Source: Clostridiaceae bacterium AF10-41
GTDB lineage: Bacteria > Bacillota > Clostridia > Clostridiales > Clostridiaceae
Length of the DNA: 64,000 bases
NCBI GenBank assembly: GCA_027686065.1
Contig: JAQCTH010000010.1
Location: forward strand, 1 to 64,000
Reading direction: 5' to 3'
The notes below the pieces were generated by a model that was not told the DNA's origin, made no database searches, and saw only the letters and a program-made list of their open reading frames with translations. A program made the translations under genes and the position numbers. This document shows, piece by piece, positions 37,687-47,744 of the stretch. Every line of letters begins with the position of its first letter. Position 1 is the first letter of the stretch.

Positions 37687-38616
37687 ATGTCAAAATTCAT
37701 TATTATAAAGAAGAACTCTATATTATCTTATATAATATCATTACTTATACTTTTTGTATTCATTTCGTCAATTTACTTTTACTTTACAAAAGATAAATAT
37801 ATTGAAACCTTTACTCCTGTTAGTTCTAAAAATAATACATCTTTTGATTTAAATGGTGATGGTGAAAAAGATGAAATAGAAATATCCAAGGAAAATAATA
37901 GCTACATAATAAATATAAAAAGTAAAGATAAAACGTATCCATTAACTAATAAAGATAACTTGGCATTACTTGGAGATTCAGTTGCTAAATGGCCAATAAA
38001 GATAGATATTTTAGATATATCACGAAATAATATTCCTGAAATTATTGTTAGATTATCTAAAGATAAAACTCCTATAAATTATATATTCTCATGGAATGGT
38101 GTTAACTTCATAAATACTTTCACATCTAATGATAATATAATTGGAATATTAGACTCTAATAATAACAAGACTCCTAAATTATTATCCTTATCTTCTAGTA
38201 AAGGAGATGGCTCTACTAAAGGATATATTTTTTTTGAAGATAAGTTAAAAGATATAACATTTTCAAAACCAAAAGTTCAAGGTCTTTCTGTTATTCAAAG
38301 TTTCATAGATATTATTGAAGCTCCATATGAATTATCAGAAGCTCCAAATATTTTTTCTTCAGACATTGATAGTAATGAACTAGCAATTTTATGGGGATTA
38401 GATAAAGATAATAGTAGATATTCATTTCAAAATGGATATTTTACAGATTTTGAATGGGATAAGGATGGAAATGTTTTAGGAATAAATTGGACTTTATCTT
38501 TTGAGAACACAAAAAATGTACATGATTCTACTCCAGCAAAGGAATTATTGCTTTATTTGACTGTTAAATTTGATGGATATACTTCCCTCAAGATATCTTC
38601 AATAAAGAAAATATAA
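37687..38616 (+). CDS. Membrane-anchored VCBS/FG-GAP-like hypothetical protein
   Basis: 309 residues. The single N-terminal hydrophobic helix (about 12-32) has no lipobox or clear cleavage site, so it is probably a signal anchor with the rest outside. DLNGDGEKDEIEI near 53 is an EF-hand/VCBS-like calcium loop at the start of a propeller blade, followed by similar short units (LDISRNNIPEIIV, LDSNNNKTPKLL). Function unknown. Shine-Dalgarno TGAGGTGAT. Followed by a strong hairpin. Confidence 0.65.
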   Translation: MSKFIIIKKNSILSYIISLLILFVFISSIYFYFTKDKYIETFTPVSSKNNTSFDLNGDGEKDEIEISKENNSYIINIKSKDKTYPLTNKDNLALLGDSVAKWPIKIDILDISRNNIPEIIVRLSKDKTPINYIFSWNGVNFINTFTSNDNIIGILDSNNNKTPKLLSLSSSKGDGSTKGYIFFEDKLKDITFSKPKVQGLSVIQSFIDIIEAPYELSEAPNIFSSDIDSNELAILWGLDKDNSRYSFQNGYFTDFEWDKDGNVLGINWTLSFENTKNVHDSTPAKELLLYLTVKFDGYTSLKISSIKKI

Positions 38617-38624
38617 AAATCAAA

Positions 38625-38643
38625 AGGCCGCTAATAGCGGCCT
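38625..38643. terminator. GC hairpin, terminator-like
   Basis: AGGCCGCT (38625-38632) pairs with AGCGGCCT (38636-38643). Nine bases past the stop of the plus-strand gene; the minus strand reads into TTTTGATTTTT, so it could also end a minus-strand RNA. Confidence 0.75.
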
Positions 38644-38713
38644 AAAAGGGGGATGGGGGGGTTTAGCTTAAACGAAGATTTCTCTACGTTTGCTATAAGG
38701 AGAATACTTCTCC
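38644..38713. other. G-tract and paired hairpins of unknown role
   Basis: Contains GGGGG AT GGGGGGG (38648-38661), then TAGC/AAACG (38664-38674) pairing with CGTTT/GCTA (38687-38695), then GGAGAA-TAC-TTCTCC (38699-38713). In such AT-rich DNA these are unusual. On the minus strand it reads as hairpins, a C-rich single strand and the terminator hairpin at 38625, the layout of a small RNA, but no clear promoter was found. Confidence 0.45.
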
Positions 38714-38789
38714 GGTACATTATTATTCTTTGCTTATGGTTCTTCTTTTATACATAAAAAATATATTTAATAACTTTCATATAAAAGTA

Positions 38790-39317
38790 TTATTTAAAAT
38801 CACCATTATTATATGCCTCTATAATCCTCTCTATAAATGCAGCCTTCTTCGGATCAACTATACTTTTAATGGCAATTAACATTTGTATGTTTTCATCATC
38901 ATCTCTTAATTCATTATCTAGACTATCTATCTCATCATCAGATATGTTTAAATTATTACTATCATTAGTTACGTTTGAATACTGCTGAGGAGAATTATTA
39001 TTAAAGTTAAAATTTCCCAACCCTAAATTATTCATCATTCCTTGTAAAGCTCCTAAATCAAACATATTTCTATTACTAGAATTCATATTGTTTTCTTGAT
39101 GATTATTATTTAAATTCCCCAAATTAAAATTATTCAAATCTAATCCATCCATATTCATGGATGAAAGCATATTTCCAATTTGACTCATATCCATATTACC
39201 ACCTAACATACTCATAAGTTGAGCTGGATTTATCCCAAAAGGAGCATTGTTCATTCTATTACTAGAATTTTCATTAACTGCTCTATCTCCTTTATGCCTA
39301 CGCTTTTTCCTTGACAT
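38790..39317 (-). CDS. Asn/Met/Gly-rich low-complexity protein
   Basis: 175 residues. Basic N-terminus (MSRKKRRHKGDR), a low-complexity middle rich in Asn, Met, Gly and Leu (about 20-120, recurring NLN/NNLG/LGNFNF) and a helical C-terminus (IQMLIAIKSIVDPKKAAFIE) resembling the C-terminal helices seen in YlbF/YqfX-type clostridial proteins. No signal sequence. AGGAGGAAC before ATG. Adjacent Cys-rich genes suggest a shared, perhaps spore- or envelope-related, context, but this is a guess. Confidence 0.6.
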   Translation of the reverse strand: MSRKKRRHKGDRAVNENSSNRMNNAPFGINPAQLMSMLGGNMDMSQIGNMLSSMNMDGLDLNNFNLGNLNNNHQENNMNSSNRNMFDLGALQGMMNNLGLGNFNFNNNSPQQYSNVTNDSNNLNISDDEIDSLDNELRDDDENIQMLIAIKSIVDPKKAAFIERIIEAYNNGDFK

Positions 39318-39396
39318 CTAGGTTCCTCCTATTATATTCCTTTGATTTATTATATGTAAAAAAAGCTAATATGTTTATAATTTAAGACATTTTTTT

Positions 39397-39413
39397 GGAG
39401 GGCATAGCCCTCC
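39397..39413. other. GGAGGGC/GCCCTCC hairpin after the 81-residue ORF
   Basis: Seven GC-rich pairs, loop ATA, 11 bases beyond the stop at 39424. On the minus strand an A run, not a U run, follows, so it is not a normal terminator. Confidence 0.5.
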
Positions 39414-39423
39414 ATCCTCTATA

Positions 39424-39669
39424 CTAACAACAGCCTTCTCCACCAAATAGGTTTCCGAAAGAGCCTCCACATAGTAAGAATAATAAAATTATTAAATATG
39501 AACAATTGTTATTTAAAACACCTGAACCACATGCTATCAACAAGAATATTATTGGTGTAATGCAACTATTCATTCCATTAAATGCATTTCCAGCTCCACA
39601 GCATGGTGCTGGTTCACAGCAACAGCAATCATCATAGTAGTCTTTTTTGTTAGAATGTTTCTTTGACAT
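39424..39669 (-). CDS. Cys-rich small membrane protein A
   Basis: 81 residues with 12 cysteines. A polar N-terminus with CCCC and CC, a central hydrophobic helix (CITPIIFLLIACGSG), a second one (CSYLIILLFLLCGG), and a tail GNLFGGEGCC. The final module matches the next gene (CSSYLFLLVILFLC..GNLFGGCC), so the two arose from duplication. GAAAGGAGAG precedes ATG. Composition is like the high-cysteine proteins sometimes labelled chorion-like in clostridia and small spore-coat proteins of bacilli, but no known family was firmly recognised. Confidence 0.65.
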   Translation of the reverse strand: MSKKHSNKKDYYDDCCCCEPAPCCGAGNAFNGMNSCITPIIFLLIACGSGVLNNNCSYLIILLFLLCGGSFGNLFGGEGCC

Positions 39670-39694
39670 GATTATCTCTCCTTTCTAATTTAAA

Positions 39695-40051
39695 CTAGCA
39701 GCATCCGCCAAATAGATTTCCGCTTCCGATATTACCGGAACCAGAGCAGCCATTACATAGGAATAGAATTACTAATAGGAATAGATAAGATGAGCAGTTT
39801 CCGCTTCCATATCCGTAATTGTCACAGCAACAATCTTGTTTTCTTTCTTTTCTACAGCAACATCTATTATTTTTAGCGCCAAATCCTCCACTATAGAATA
39901 GTATTAAAAGAATCCAGATCCAGCTTCCAAATCCACAATTGTTTCCACAATTATTGTTGAAACCTTGTATGCCTTGTGGTGGACATTGAGGTGCAATTCC
40001 ATCGTTAGCACCGTATGAATTTAAACCATTTAGAATTTCATTCATTTCCAT
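39695..40051 (-). CDS. Cys-rich small membrane protein B
   Basis: 118 residues with 14 cysteines: an N-terminal polar region, hydrophobic segment (FGSWIWILLILFYSGG), a cluster with RCCCR and DCCCD, then NCSSYLFLLVILFLCNGC and GNLFGGCC. Related to the 81-residue neighbour through the C-terminal module. AAGGAGGAGTAAG before ATG. The 40052-40200 gap upstream is AT-rich; I could not assign a sigma-A or a sporulation sigma promoter with confidence. Cysteines spaced for metal binding or disulfide cross-linking. Confidence 0.65.
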   Translation of the reverse strand: MEMNEILNGLNSYGANDGIAPQCPPQGIQGFNNNCGNNCGFGSWIWILLILFYSGGFGAKNNRCCCRKERKQDCCCDNYGYGSGNCSSYLFLLVILFLCNGCSGSGNIGSGNLFGGCC

Positions 40052-40167
40052 AACTTACTCCTCCTTGGGATTTTTAGTTTTTTTGTTTTTATAATATATA
40101 CTATTCTCTCGAATAATAATTGCCACTGTTTTTTATTGTAATATTTTAAAATTTTAACAAATAAAAA

Positions 40168-40197
40168 AGAACTTAAAGCTTTAATACTTTAAGTTCT
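40168..40197 (-). terminator. Terminator of the clp/lon/ysxC cluster
   Basis: AGAACTTAAAG (40168-40178) with CTTTAAGTTCT (40187-40197), followed on the minus strand by TTTTTTATT. Confidence 0.88.
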
Positions 40198-40205
40198 GTT
40201 TTTGT

Positions 40206-40811
40206 TTATTCTTCTTTTTGTTCAATTATGGACCCAAAAAGATTATCTATTAATTCATCTTTTCCCTTTTTATTAACTGCTGAAAAGAAATATAATTTAT
40301 CTTCCTTTGATAAATTCAATGTTTCCTTTATCACTTTTTCACTTTTTCTTAATTCATTATTAGACAGCTTATCACTTTTCGTTGCTATAACTATTTCATC
40401 GTAACCATAAAATTTAATCCATTCATGCATTTGTATATCATCTGCTGTTGGTTTATGTCTAGAGTCAACTAAAAGTATTACCCTCTTTAACTCTTCTCTA
40501 TCATTTAAGTAAGTTTCTATAGTATTGCCCCAACTTGCTTTTTCCGTCTTTGAAACTTTCGCATATCCATATCCAGGCAAATCAACTAAATAAAATTTAT
40601 CTCCATTTATGATAAAGAAATTAATTAATCTTGTTTTTCCAGGTGTCTGACTAACTTTAGCAAGTTTTTTTCTATTAGTTATAGCATTAATTATAGAACT
40701 TTTACCAACATTAGAACGCCCTACAAAAGCAACTTCTGGCAATCCAGTTATGGGATATTGTTCTCTTTTAACTGCAGATATAACAAAATCTGAATTTATA
40801 ATTTTAACCAA
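40206..40811 (-). CDS. ysxC: Ribosome assembly GTPase YsxC/YihA (EngB)
   Basis: Essential small GTPase in late 50S ribosome assembly. G1 [10 protein letters not shown]2 region with conserved threonine (SQTPGKT), G3 DLPGYG, G4 ATKSDKL, G5 SA are all intact; about 201 residues. An in-frame TTG at 40826 exists, but GGAG (in lonA's tail) is best spaced for TTG at 40811, which gives [14 protein letters not shown], the normal family start. It overlaps lonA by 8 bases, the usual lonA-ysxC pairing. Confidence 0.94.
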   Translation of the reverse strand: MVKIINSDFVISAVKREQYPITGLPEVAFVGRSNVGKSSIINAITNRKKLAKVSQTPGKTRLINFFIINGDKFYLVDLPGYGYAKVSKTEKASWGNTIETYLNDREELKRVILLVDSRHKPTADDIQMHEWIKFYGYDEIVIATKSDKLSNNELRKSEKVIKETLNLSKEDKLYFFSAVNKKGKDELIDNLFGSIIEQKEE

Positions 40812-43134
40812 TATTTTCAACTCCAATTATAGCTTTATTTAATACTTCATTGACATGATTAACTGCAATGATATTAAGCTTATTCTTCACTGTAGATGGG
40901 ATTTTAATAATATCCTTCTCATTTTCCTTTGGAATTATTATAGTATCAATACCAGCTCTAAATGCGGCTATTGATTTTTCCTTTAATCCACCTATTGCAA
41001 GAACTGTGCCTGTTAATGTTACCTCTCCAGTCATAGCAACATTACTTCTTACTTTTTTCTTTGTTAATGCTGATACAATAGATGTAATTATAGTTACACC
41101 AGCTGAAGGTCCATCCTTCTTTATAGCTCCCTCTGGGAAATGTATATGAATATCTGTGTTTTTATAGAATTCTTCTTCAATTCCATATTTACTTGCATTA
41201 GCTCTTACAAATCCAAAGGCAATCTTAGCTGATTCCTGCATAACATCTCCTAATTGACCTGTAAGAATTAATTTTCCAGTTCCCTTCATAATTACAGACT
41301 CAACTGGCAACGTATCTCCGCCAGCGGCTGTCCATGCCATTCCCTTTACTACACCTACTCTATCTTCTTTTTCTTTTATATCAAAAGTATAAATTTTATT
41401 TCCTAAATACTTTTCTATTCTATTAGCAGATATTGATATGGCTTTTTTATTATCTCTCATCATTTCTGTAAGTACTTTTCTTATTAACTTTCCTAAAACT
41501 CTCTCTAAGCTTCTTACTCCAGCTTCTCTAGTATAAGAATTAATAATTTCTTTTATAGCACTTTCTGATATTTTGAATTGCTCATTAGTTAACTTATGTT
41601 CCTTTAATAACTTAGGTATAAGATGATCTTTTGCTATATTATATTTTTCTTCATAAGTATATCCAGATACCTCTATAATTTCCATCCTATCTAAAAGTGG
41701 TGATGGTATTGTATCTAATGAATTAGCAGTTGTTATAAATAATATTTTAGATAAATCCATATCTAATTCTAAATAGTGATCTCTAAATGTATTATTTTGT
41801 TCACTATCTAAAACTTCTAGAAGAGCATCAGAAACATTACCTCTGTGATCTGCTCCTAATTTGTCTATTTCATCTAATAAAACAAGAGGATTGTTTACCT
41901 TAGCTTCCTTTAAAACATATGCTAACCTTCCAGGTATGGCTCCAACATAGGTCTTCCTATGACCTCTTATTTCAGCCTCATCTCTTACTCCCCCTAAGGA
42001 CATTCTTGCATATTTCCTATTTGTAGCATTGGCTATTGATTTAGCTATTGATGTCTTACCAACTCCTGGTGGACCAACTAAACACAATATAGGCCCCTTT
42101 AGAGTATTAGTATATTGCTTAACAGCTAAATATTCTATTATTCTTTCCTTTACTTCCTCTAAACCATAATGTTCATCATTAAGTATTTTCTCTGCATTTT
42201 TAATATCAAAATTATCCTTTGTTGATTTACTCCAAGGTATATCAAGTATCCAATCTAAATAACTTCTTATCACATTACTTTCGGAACCTTGCCCAGATAC
42301 AGATTTCAATCTAGATAATTCACTTTCTGCTTTTTCCTTAACATACTTTGGTAACTTAGATTTCTTTATTCTTTCTTCATACTTAGAGATTTCTTTTTTA
42401 TCTTCATCATATTCTCCAATTTCCTCTTGAAGAACTTTTATTTGTTCTCTTATATAATATTCTCTTTGAGATTTATCAACACTTTCTCTAAGCTTTTTGC
42501 CTATCTTCTTTTCTACATTTATTATATCTATTTCATTTTCTATTATAATAAGTAGTTTTTCTATTCTTTTAATACAGTCTATTTCTTGTAATATTTCTTG
42601 TTTCTTATCCTCATCTATAATTACATAAGATGCAACTACATCTATTAATTCACTGTAATTTTCTATAGTATCGAATATAGACATAATGTTGCTTTTAATA
42701 TTTCCTGAAGCCTTAATATATCTACTAAAGCTTTTTCTTAATGAATTTATGTAAGCTTCAATATCTTCATATTCTTCATTTGAAGGTTCTTCTATTTTTT
42801 CTACAGAAACTTTGAAATAATCTTCACTATTATCTAAACTAGTTATCTTTCCTCTGTCTAACCCTTCAACTAATACTCTAATTATGTTGTTTGGTAATTT
42901 TATTATTTGTTTAACTTTACATATAGTTCCTATATCGTAAATATCATTAATTTCTGGTTCCTCTATTTCATAATCCTTTTGAGTTGCTAGGAATATATTG
43001 GTTTGATTTTCCATAGCTGCTTCAATAGCTGCTTTAGACTTTTCTCTTCCTACATCAAAATGTATTATCATATTAGGGAAAATACTAATTCCCCTTAGAG
43101 GAATCAAAGGTAGAGTCATTAATATATCACTCAT
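40804..43134 (-). CDS. lonA: ATP-dependent protease LonA
   Basis: 776 residues: N-terminal substrate domain starting [16 protein letters not shown], coiled coil (about 190-260), AAA+ with Walker A GPPGVGKT and Walker B LLDEIDK, and C-terminal serine-lysine protease (catalytic Ser in DGPSAGVTI). Degrades damaged and regulatory proteins. The ATG at 43143 immediately follows AAGGAGG, so ATG at 43134 is chosen. Own promoter upstream; followed by ysxC. Confidence 0.96.
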   Translation of the reverse strand: MSDILMTLPLIPLRGISIFPNMIIHFDVGREKSKAAIEAAMENQTNIFLATQKDYEIEEPEINDIYDIGTICKVKQIIKLPNNIIRVLVEGLDRGKITSLDNSEDYFKVSVEKIEEPSNEEYEDIEAYINSLRKSFSRYIKASGNIKSNIMSIFDTIENYSELIDVVASYVIIDEDKKQEILQEIDCIKRIEKLLIIIENEIDIINVEKKIGKKLRESVDKSQREYYIREQIKVLQEEIGEYDEDKKEISKYEERIKKSKLPKYVKEKAESELSRLKSVSGQGSESNVIRSYLDWILDIPWSKSTKDNFDIKNAEKILNDEHYGLEEVKERIIEYLAVKQYTNTLKGPILCLVGPPGVGKTSIAKSIANATNRKYARMSLGGVRDEAEIRGHRKTYVGAIPGRLAYVLKEAKVNNPLVLLDEIDKLGADHRGNVSDALLEVLDSEQNNTFRDHYLELDMDLSKILFITTANSLDTIPSPLLDRMEIIEVSGYTYEEKYNIAKDHLIPKLLKEHKLTNEQFKISESAIKEIINSYTREAGVRSLERVLGKLIRKVLTEMMRDNKKAISISANRIEKYLGNKIYTFDIKEKEDRVGVVKGMAWTAAGGDTLPVESVIMKGTGKLILTGQLGDVMQESAKIAFGFVRANASKYGIEEEFYKNTDIHIHFPEGAIKKDGPSAGVTIITSIVSALTKKKVRSNVAMTGEVTLTGTVLAIGGLKEKSIAAFRAGIDTIIIPKENEKDIIKIPSTVKNKLNIIAVNHVNEVLNKAIIGVENIG

Positions 43135-43171
43135 TATTCCCATCCTCCTTATATCATTATGTAACTTTTAT

Positions 43172-43200
43172 AGTATACACATAAAATTATAATTTTTCAA
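43172..43200 (-). promoter_or_regulatory. Sigma-A promoter of lonA
   Basis: TTGAAA, 17 bases, TATACT on the minus strand, about 35 bases ahead of the gene. In 43201-43436 I see only AT-rich sequence and a weak stem-loop (about 43399-43419) that may end lonB. Confidence 0.7.
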
Positions 43201-43436
43201 TCTATTTTAATTTATCAATCATTATACCATAACTTTATGGCAAATAGCTAATATTTATTATCATCTGCTTATTATTATCATGTATATATTATTATAATAC
43301 ATAATTCGAATTTATCAATGGACAATACTGTTAATAGATTTTTAACAATAAATTTATCTAAAGAAACCATAATAGATTATATAAGGAATCACATTTTATT
43401 GCTACTTCAAATAGCAAGTGAAAAAGAATCTGCTTT

Positions 43437-45158
43437 TTATAGCATATTCCTTTTTTCTTCTCCCCTTGCTGATAATACATCCATATTATTATTAACTACT
43501 ATATCATCTACAACTACGTCCTCTAATATAGCATTTTCTATTACTTCATTTAAAGTTTTCACAGGAATAACTTTTATACCTTCCATATTTTTAAAGCTAT
43601 TTTTCCAGTTATCTATAGGTATAATAACCTTTGTCGCACCTGCTTTTTGAGCCGCATTTATTTTTGCACTAACTCCTCCAATAGGATTTACTTCTCCTAG
43701 TAGGCTTATTTCTCCTGTCATTGCAACTTTACTATTTATCTTAACTTTATTTATAGCACTATATATAGCCGTTGCTATTGTTATTCCTGCCGATGGACCA
43801 TCCACTGGCATTCCTCCTGGAATATTTATATGTATATCATAATTTTCACATTCTAAATTAAAAATATTATTCAATACTGTAAGTACATTCTGGATTGATG
43901 AGTATGCAGTGCTTTTTCTTTTTATTTTCCTATTATTACTACTTATTTCCTCTTCCTCAACTATACCTGTAACCTTTAAATTTCCTATTCTATGAGTTAC
44001 TTTCTTTGCAGTTGCTTCTATTTCCATTAATATACCTATATTAGCTCCATGTACTGCTAACCCATTAACTACTCCAACTTGAGATTTATTTCTAATCTTT
44101 TTATCTGGGATTTGTGTATAGTTACCATTTTCTATAACCCATTGTATATCATCTATATTTATATCATTTCTATCTTCATTTATTGCTACTCCTGATGAAA
44201 GTTGTATTAAATTCACAACGTCTCTACCATTTGTACAATATTTAGAAATTAAATTTAAACATTCTTCATTAATTTCCAACCCTATTTTATTGGCTGCATT
44301 TTTTGCTATAACTCTTATTTCTTTCTGCTCAAGAGATCTAAAGAAAATTTCTACACATCTTGATCGTATAGCTGGAACTATTTCTTCTGGACTCCTTGTT
44401 GTTGCTCCTATTAATCTAAAATCTGCTGGAAGACCATTATCAAATATTTCTTTAATATAGTCTGGCATATTTGGATTCTCACTGCTGTAATAGGAACTAT
44501 CTAAAAATACTTTTCTATCTTCTAATACCTTAAGAAGTTTATTTAATTCTATAGGATGAAGTTCTCCTATTTCATCCATAAATAAAATTCCTCCATGTGC
44601 TTTTGTTACAGCTCCAGGCTTTGGCTGTGGTATTCCTGCTACTCCTAGAGACCCTGCTCCTTGATAAATAGGATCATGTACTGACCCTATTAACGGATCA
44701 GCTATACCTCTTTCATCAAACCTTATTGTTGTTGCATCTATTTCTATAAATTTTGCATCCTTTTTAAATGGAGACTTTTCCATTTTTTTAGCTTCTTCTA
44801 AAACTAATCTAGCTGCCGCTGTTTTTCCAATACCTGGTGGCCCATATATTATAACATGTTGAGGATTTGGTCCGCACAGTGCTGCCTTTAATGCCTTTAC
44901 CCCATCTTCTTGACCAATTATTTCTTGAAATTTAGTAGGTCTACTCTTTTCTGTTAATGGTTGCGTTAATTGAATGCTTCGCAACCTATTTAATTTATCC
45001 ATTTCTTTTATATTTTCTTTTTCTATAACAATCTTACTGCTACTATGGCCTTTATTATTATTCACCATATAGTATATAAACAATAGCATTGTTGTTATTT
45101 GCAATATCACTAATATTTCAGTCATAAAATTTGCATTAACTTTTAAGAAGTAATGCAC
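43437..45158 (-). CDS. lonB: Membrane-anchored Lon-like protease LonB
   Basis: 573 residues: an N-terminal hydrophobic helix (ILVILQITTMLLFIYYM), AAA+ domain with Walker A GPPGIGKT and Walker B LFMDEIGEL, and C-terminal Lon protease domain with DGPSAGITI (Ser) and KINAAQKAG (Lys). This is the LonB type found beside lonA in spore formers; in Bacillus subtilis it is forespore-controlled. Start GTG at 45158 sits against GGGAGG, which is poor spacing; ATG at 45125 lacks a ribosome site, so the exact start is uncertain. Confidence 0.9.
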   Translation of the reverse strand: MHYFLKVNANFMTEILVILQITTMLLFIYYMVNNNKGHSSSKIVIEKENIKEMDKLNRLRSIQLTQPLTEKSRPTKFQEIIGQEDGVKALKAALCGPNPQHVIIYGPPGIGKTAAARLVLEEAKKMEKSPFKKDAKFIEIDATTIRFDERGIADPLIGSVHDPIYQGAGSLGVAGIPQPKPGAVTKAHGGILFMDEIGELHPIELNKLLKVLEDRKVFLDSSYYSSENPNMPDYIKEIFDNGLPADFRLIGATTRSPEEIVPAIRSRCVEIFFRSLEQKEIRVIAKNAANKIGLEINEECLNLISKYCTNGRDVVNLIQLSSGVAINEDRNDINIDDIQWVIENGNYTQIPDKKIRNKSQVGVVNGLAVHGANIGILMEIEATAKKVTHRIGNLKVTGIVEEEEISSNNRKIKRKSTAYSSIQNVLTVLNNIFNLECENYDIHINIPGGMPVDGPSAGITIATAIYSAINKVKINSKVAMTGEISLLGEVNPIGGVSAKINAAQKAGATKVIIPIDNWKNSFKNMEGIKVIPVKTLNEVIENAILEDVVVDDIVVNNNMDVLSARGEEKRNML

Positions 45159-45187
45159 CCTCCCTTCTTTTAATTATATACATATTA

Positions 45188-45207
45188 TTAACTTAATCCT
45201 AAGTTAA
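45188..45207. promoter_or_regulatory. Inverted repeat upstream of lonB
   Basis: TTAACTTA-N4-TAAGTTAA, perfect eight-base arms, 30 bases before the lonB start. Possible operator. Nothing else was recognised in 45208-45419. Confidence 0.4.
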
Positions 45208-45419
45208 TATTCTATAAAAAAAGGGATAATTACCATGATTTTTCTTATACATATTGTTTTTCCAATTTAGTATAAAAAAAGGTCATATTCAAATTTTCTT
45301 ATTCCGTCGTTCTACTTCAAGTCAACGTAAACTTACATATGCCCTTTCGCCAGCAGAAGAAAGAAATCATAAATAGTTATAAAAATACTAAACTTTTTTA
45401 ATTTCCTAAAGAATAAAAA

Positions 45420-45459
45420 AAGAACATCTTACTGTTAAATATAACAATAAGATGTTCTT
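45420..45459 (-). terminator. Terminator of clpX
   Basis: AAGAACATCTTA pairs with TAAGATGTTCTT with a further inner GTTA/TAAC helix, then a run of seven U on the minus strand. Four bases past the clpX stop, separating clpPX from lonB. Confidence 0.92.
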
Positions 45460-45462
45460 ATA

Positions 45463-46758
45463 TTAAGCTGTTTCTATACCTTTTCTTTTTTTAGTTTTCT
45501 TAGCCTTTAATTGAGGTCTTACCTCACCGTCAGACAATCTCATAATTTCTGGACTCTTTTTAGATTTTATACAGTCTTCATTTATAACAATCTTTGAAAT
45601 TGTTTCATCAGAAGGAATTTCAAACATAACATCAGTCATCATTTCTTCTACTATAGACCTTAATCCTCTAGCTCCAGTTTTTCTTTCTATAGCTTCATCA
45701 GCAATTGCCTTTAATGCTTCACCAGTAAATTCTAGTTCTACATTATCTATTTCGAAAAGCTTTCTATATTGTTTAACTAAAGCATTTTTTGGTTCAGTTA
45801 ATATATTAACTAAAGCATCATTGTCTAATGATTCTAAAGTTACTACAACTGGTAATCTACCAACGAATTCTGGTATAAGTCCAAATTTTAATAAATCTCC
45901 TGGCATTATATCCTTAAGTAATTTACCAATATCTTTAGTATGCTTAGATGTTATATTTGCTCCAAATCCTATAGAACTTTTTTCTGTTCTCTTTTCTATT
46001 ATTTTATCTACTCCATCAAATGCTCCACCACAAATAAATAAGATATTAGATGTATCTATTTGTAAGAATTCTTGATGAGGATGTTTTCTACCTCCTTGTG
46101 GAGGTACTGAGGCTGTAGTTCCTTCAAGTATCTTTAATAATGCTTGTTGAACTCCTTCTCCAGAAACATCTCTAGTAATAGATGGATTTTCAGATTTTCT
46201 AGCAATTTTATCTATTTCATCTATATATATTATTCCTTTTTCTGCTCTTTCTATATCATAGTCAGCGTTTTGGATTAATTTTAATAGGATATTTTCTACA
46301 TCTTCGCCTACATATCCAGCTTCTGTTAGTGTAGTTGCATCTGCAATAGCAAATGGAACATTTAAAAATTTAGCTAATGTTTGTGCTAAAAGTGTTTTAC
46401 CAGAACCTGTAGGACCTAATAAAAGAATATTGCTCTTTTGTAGTTCTATATCATCATCCATTAAATTAGAGTTTATTCTCTTGTAATGATTATAAACTGC
46501 AACAGATAATGATTTTTTAGCTTTCTCCTGACCAATTACGTATTGATCTAAATAATTTTTAATTTCATTTGGCTTAGGCACACTTGTTGTATCTAATTCT
46601 ATACTTTCTTCAAACTCATCTGCTATTATTTCAGAACATAAATCTATACATTCATCACATATATATACGCCTGGTCCAGCTATTAATCTTTTAACTTGTT
46701 CTTGATTCTTTCCGCAGAAAGAACATTTCAGTTGTTTCTTATCATCGTATTTAGCCAT
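45463..46758 (-). CDS. clpX: ATP-dependent Clp protease unfoldase ClpX
   Basis: 431 residues. Zinc-binding domain CSFC and CDEC at the N-terminus (about 12-36), Walker A GPTGSGKT, pore loop GYVGED, Walker B YIDEIDKI, and SSIGFGAN with the IGF loop that docks ClpP. Unfolds substrates and feeds them to ClpP. GAGGTGAA before ATG. Co-transcribed with clpP, 29 bases apart, ended by a strong terminator. Confidence 0.98.
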   Translation of the reverse strand: MAKYDDKKQLKCSFCGKNQEQVKRLIAGPGVYICDECIDLCSEIIADEFEESIELDTTSVPKPNEIKNYLDQYVIGQEKAKKSLSVAVYNHYKRINSNLMDDDIELQKSNILLLGPTGSGKTLLAQTLAKFLNVPFAIADATTLTEAGYVGEDVENILLKLIQNADYDIERAEKGIIYIDEIDKIARKSENPSITRDVSGEGVQQALLKILEGTTASVPPQGGRKHPHQEFLQIDTSNILFICGGAFDGVDKIIEKRTEKSSIGFGANITSKHTKDIGKLLKDIMPGDLLKFGLIPEFVGRLPVVVTLESLDNDALVNILTEPKNALVKQYRKLFEIDNVELEFTGEALKAIADEAIERKTGARGLRSIVEEMMTDVMFEIPSDETISKIVINEDCIKSKKSPEIMRLSDGEVRPQLKAKKTKKRKGIETA

Positions 46759-46787
46759 AAATTCACCTCGCTTAGGTTAAGATAGAA

Positions 46788-47390
46788 CTATATTTCGTTG
46801 CTACCTTTATCATTTTTAGTAATCACCTTATCCACTAACCCATAATTCATAGCTTCTTCTGCTGACATAAAGTAATCTCTTTCAACATCTGCTTTGATTT
46901 TATCAAGAGGCTGATTAGTATTTTCACTTAATATTTTATTTAAAGATTCTTTTATTTTTAATATTCTCTTTGCGTGTATATCAAAGTCTGTTGCTTGACC
47001 TTTGAAACCACCTAGAGGTTGATGAATCATAATTTCACTATTTGGTAACGCAAATCTTTTTCCCTTTGCTCCAGATGAAAGTAAAAATGATCCCATTGAT
47101 GCGGCCATGCCTATGCATATAGTAGATACATCTGGTTTAATATATTGCATTGTATCATAAATAGCCATTCCTGCTGTTATTGATCCTCCTGGACTATTTA
47201 TGTAAATATAAATATCTTTATCAGGATCTTCACTTTCTAAGAACAGTAGTTGAGATACTACTAAATTTGAAGTATTATCATCAATTTCTCCACTTAACAT
47301 AATTATTCTATCTTTTAATAATCTTGAAAAAATATCGTAAGATCTTTCGCCTCTGCTAGTTTGCTCTACAACCATAGGAACTAAACTCAT
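46788..47390 (-). CDS. clpP: ATP-dependent Clp protease proteolytic subunit ClpP
   Basis: 200 residues. Catalytic serine in [10 protein letters not shown], histidine in IMIHQPLGG and aspartate in [11 protein letters not shown] complete the triad. Forms the double-heptamer chamber used with ClpX. GGAGGGA before ATG. Sits between tig and clpX in the conserved order. A single AGTCAAA-like half-site upstream is not enough to claim CtsR control. Confidence 0.98.
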   Translation of the reverse strand: MSLVPMVVEQTSRGERSYDIFSRLLKDRIIMLSGEIDDNTSNLVVSQLLFLESEDPDKDIYIYINSPGGSITAGMAIYDTMQYIKPDVSTICIGMAASMGSFLLSSGAKGKRFALPNSEIMIHQPLGGFKGQATDFDIHAKRILKIKESLNKILSENTNQPLDKIKADVERDYFMSAEEAMNYGLVDKVITKNDKGSNEI

Positions 47391-47706
47391 TTCTTATTCC
47401 CTCCTTCTCTATTTTCTACCTTCTTTTATAATATATCCATATTAATAAAAACTAATTATATAAGTTGCAATAAATATTTTTGACTTTTAATTAAATTATT
47501 TTTAAAATTTCTAGAATTCATGTAACGTCAGTGTTTTAACAACTTATATAAAAAATCAAAAATATATGCTTCCAATTTACTATTTTATTCAATAGATTTA
47601 TTAATTATAACTTATAAAACTATAATGATTTATATTATTAATTGAAATATATATATATATTAAATTATATAAGATTTTATTTATTTTGTTAATGAATATT
47701 TGAAAT

Positions 47707-47733
47707 AATTGCCAGAATTTTATTCTGGCAATT
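47707..47733 (-). terminator. Terminator of tig
   Basis: AATTGCCAGAAT with ATTCTGGCAATT, 12 perfect pairs, loop TTT, followed by ATTATTTC on the minus strand. The 47391-47706 gap below it is very AT-rich; a possible clpP promoter, TTGCAA-N17-TATTAA, lies there but is weak. Confidence 0.85.
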
Positions 47734-47744
47734 ATTTTTATATA

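Noticed and set aside
38648..38661. G-quadruplex at the GGGGG-AT-GGGGGGG tract
   Set aside because: Only two real G runs; a two-tier quadruplex would need splitting of runs, and nothing independent supports it.
43318..43650. 110-codon plus-strand ORF overlapping the lonB end
   Set aside because: Mostly antisense to lonB with no ribosome site; its protein is a reverse-frame product of a well-supported gene.
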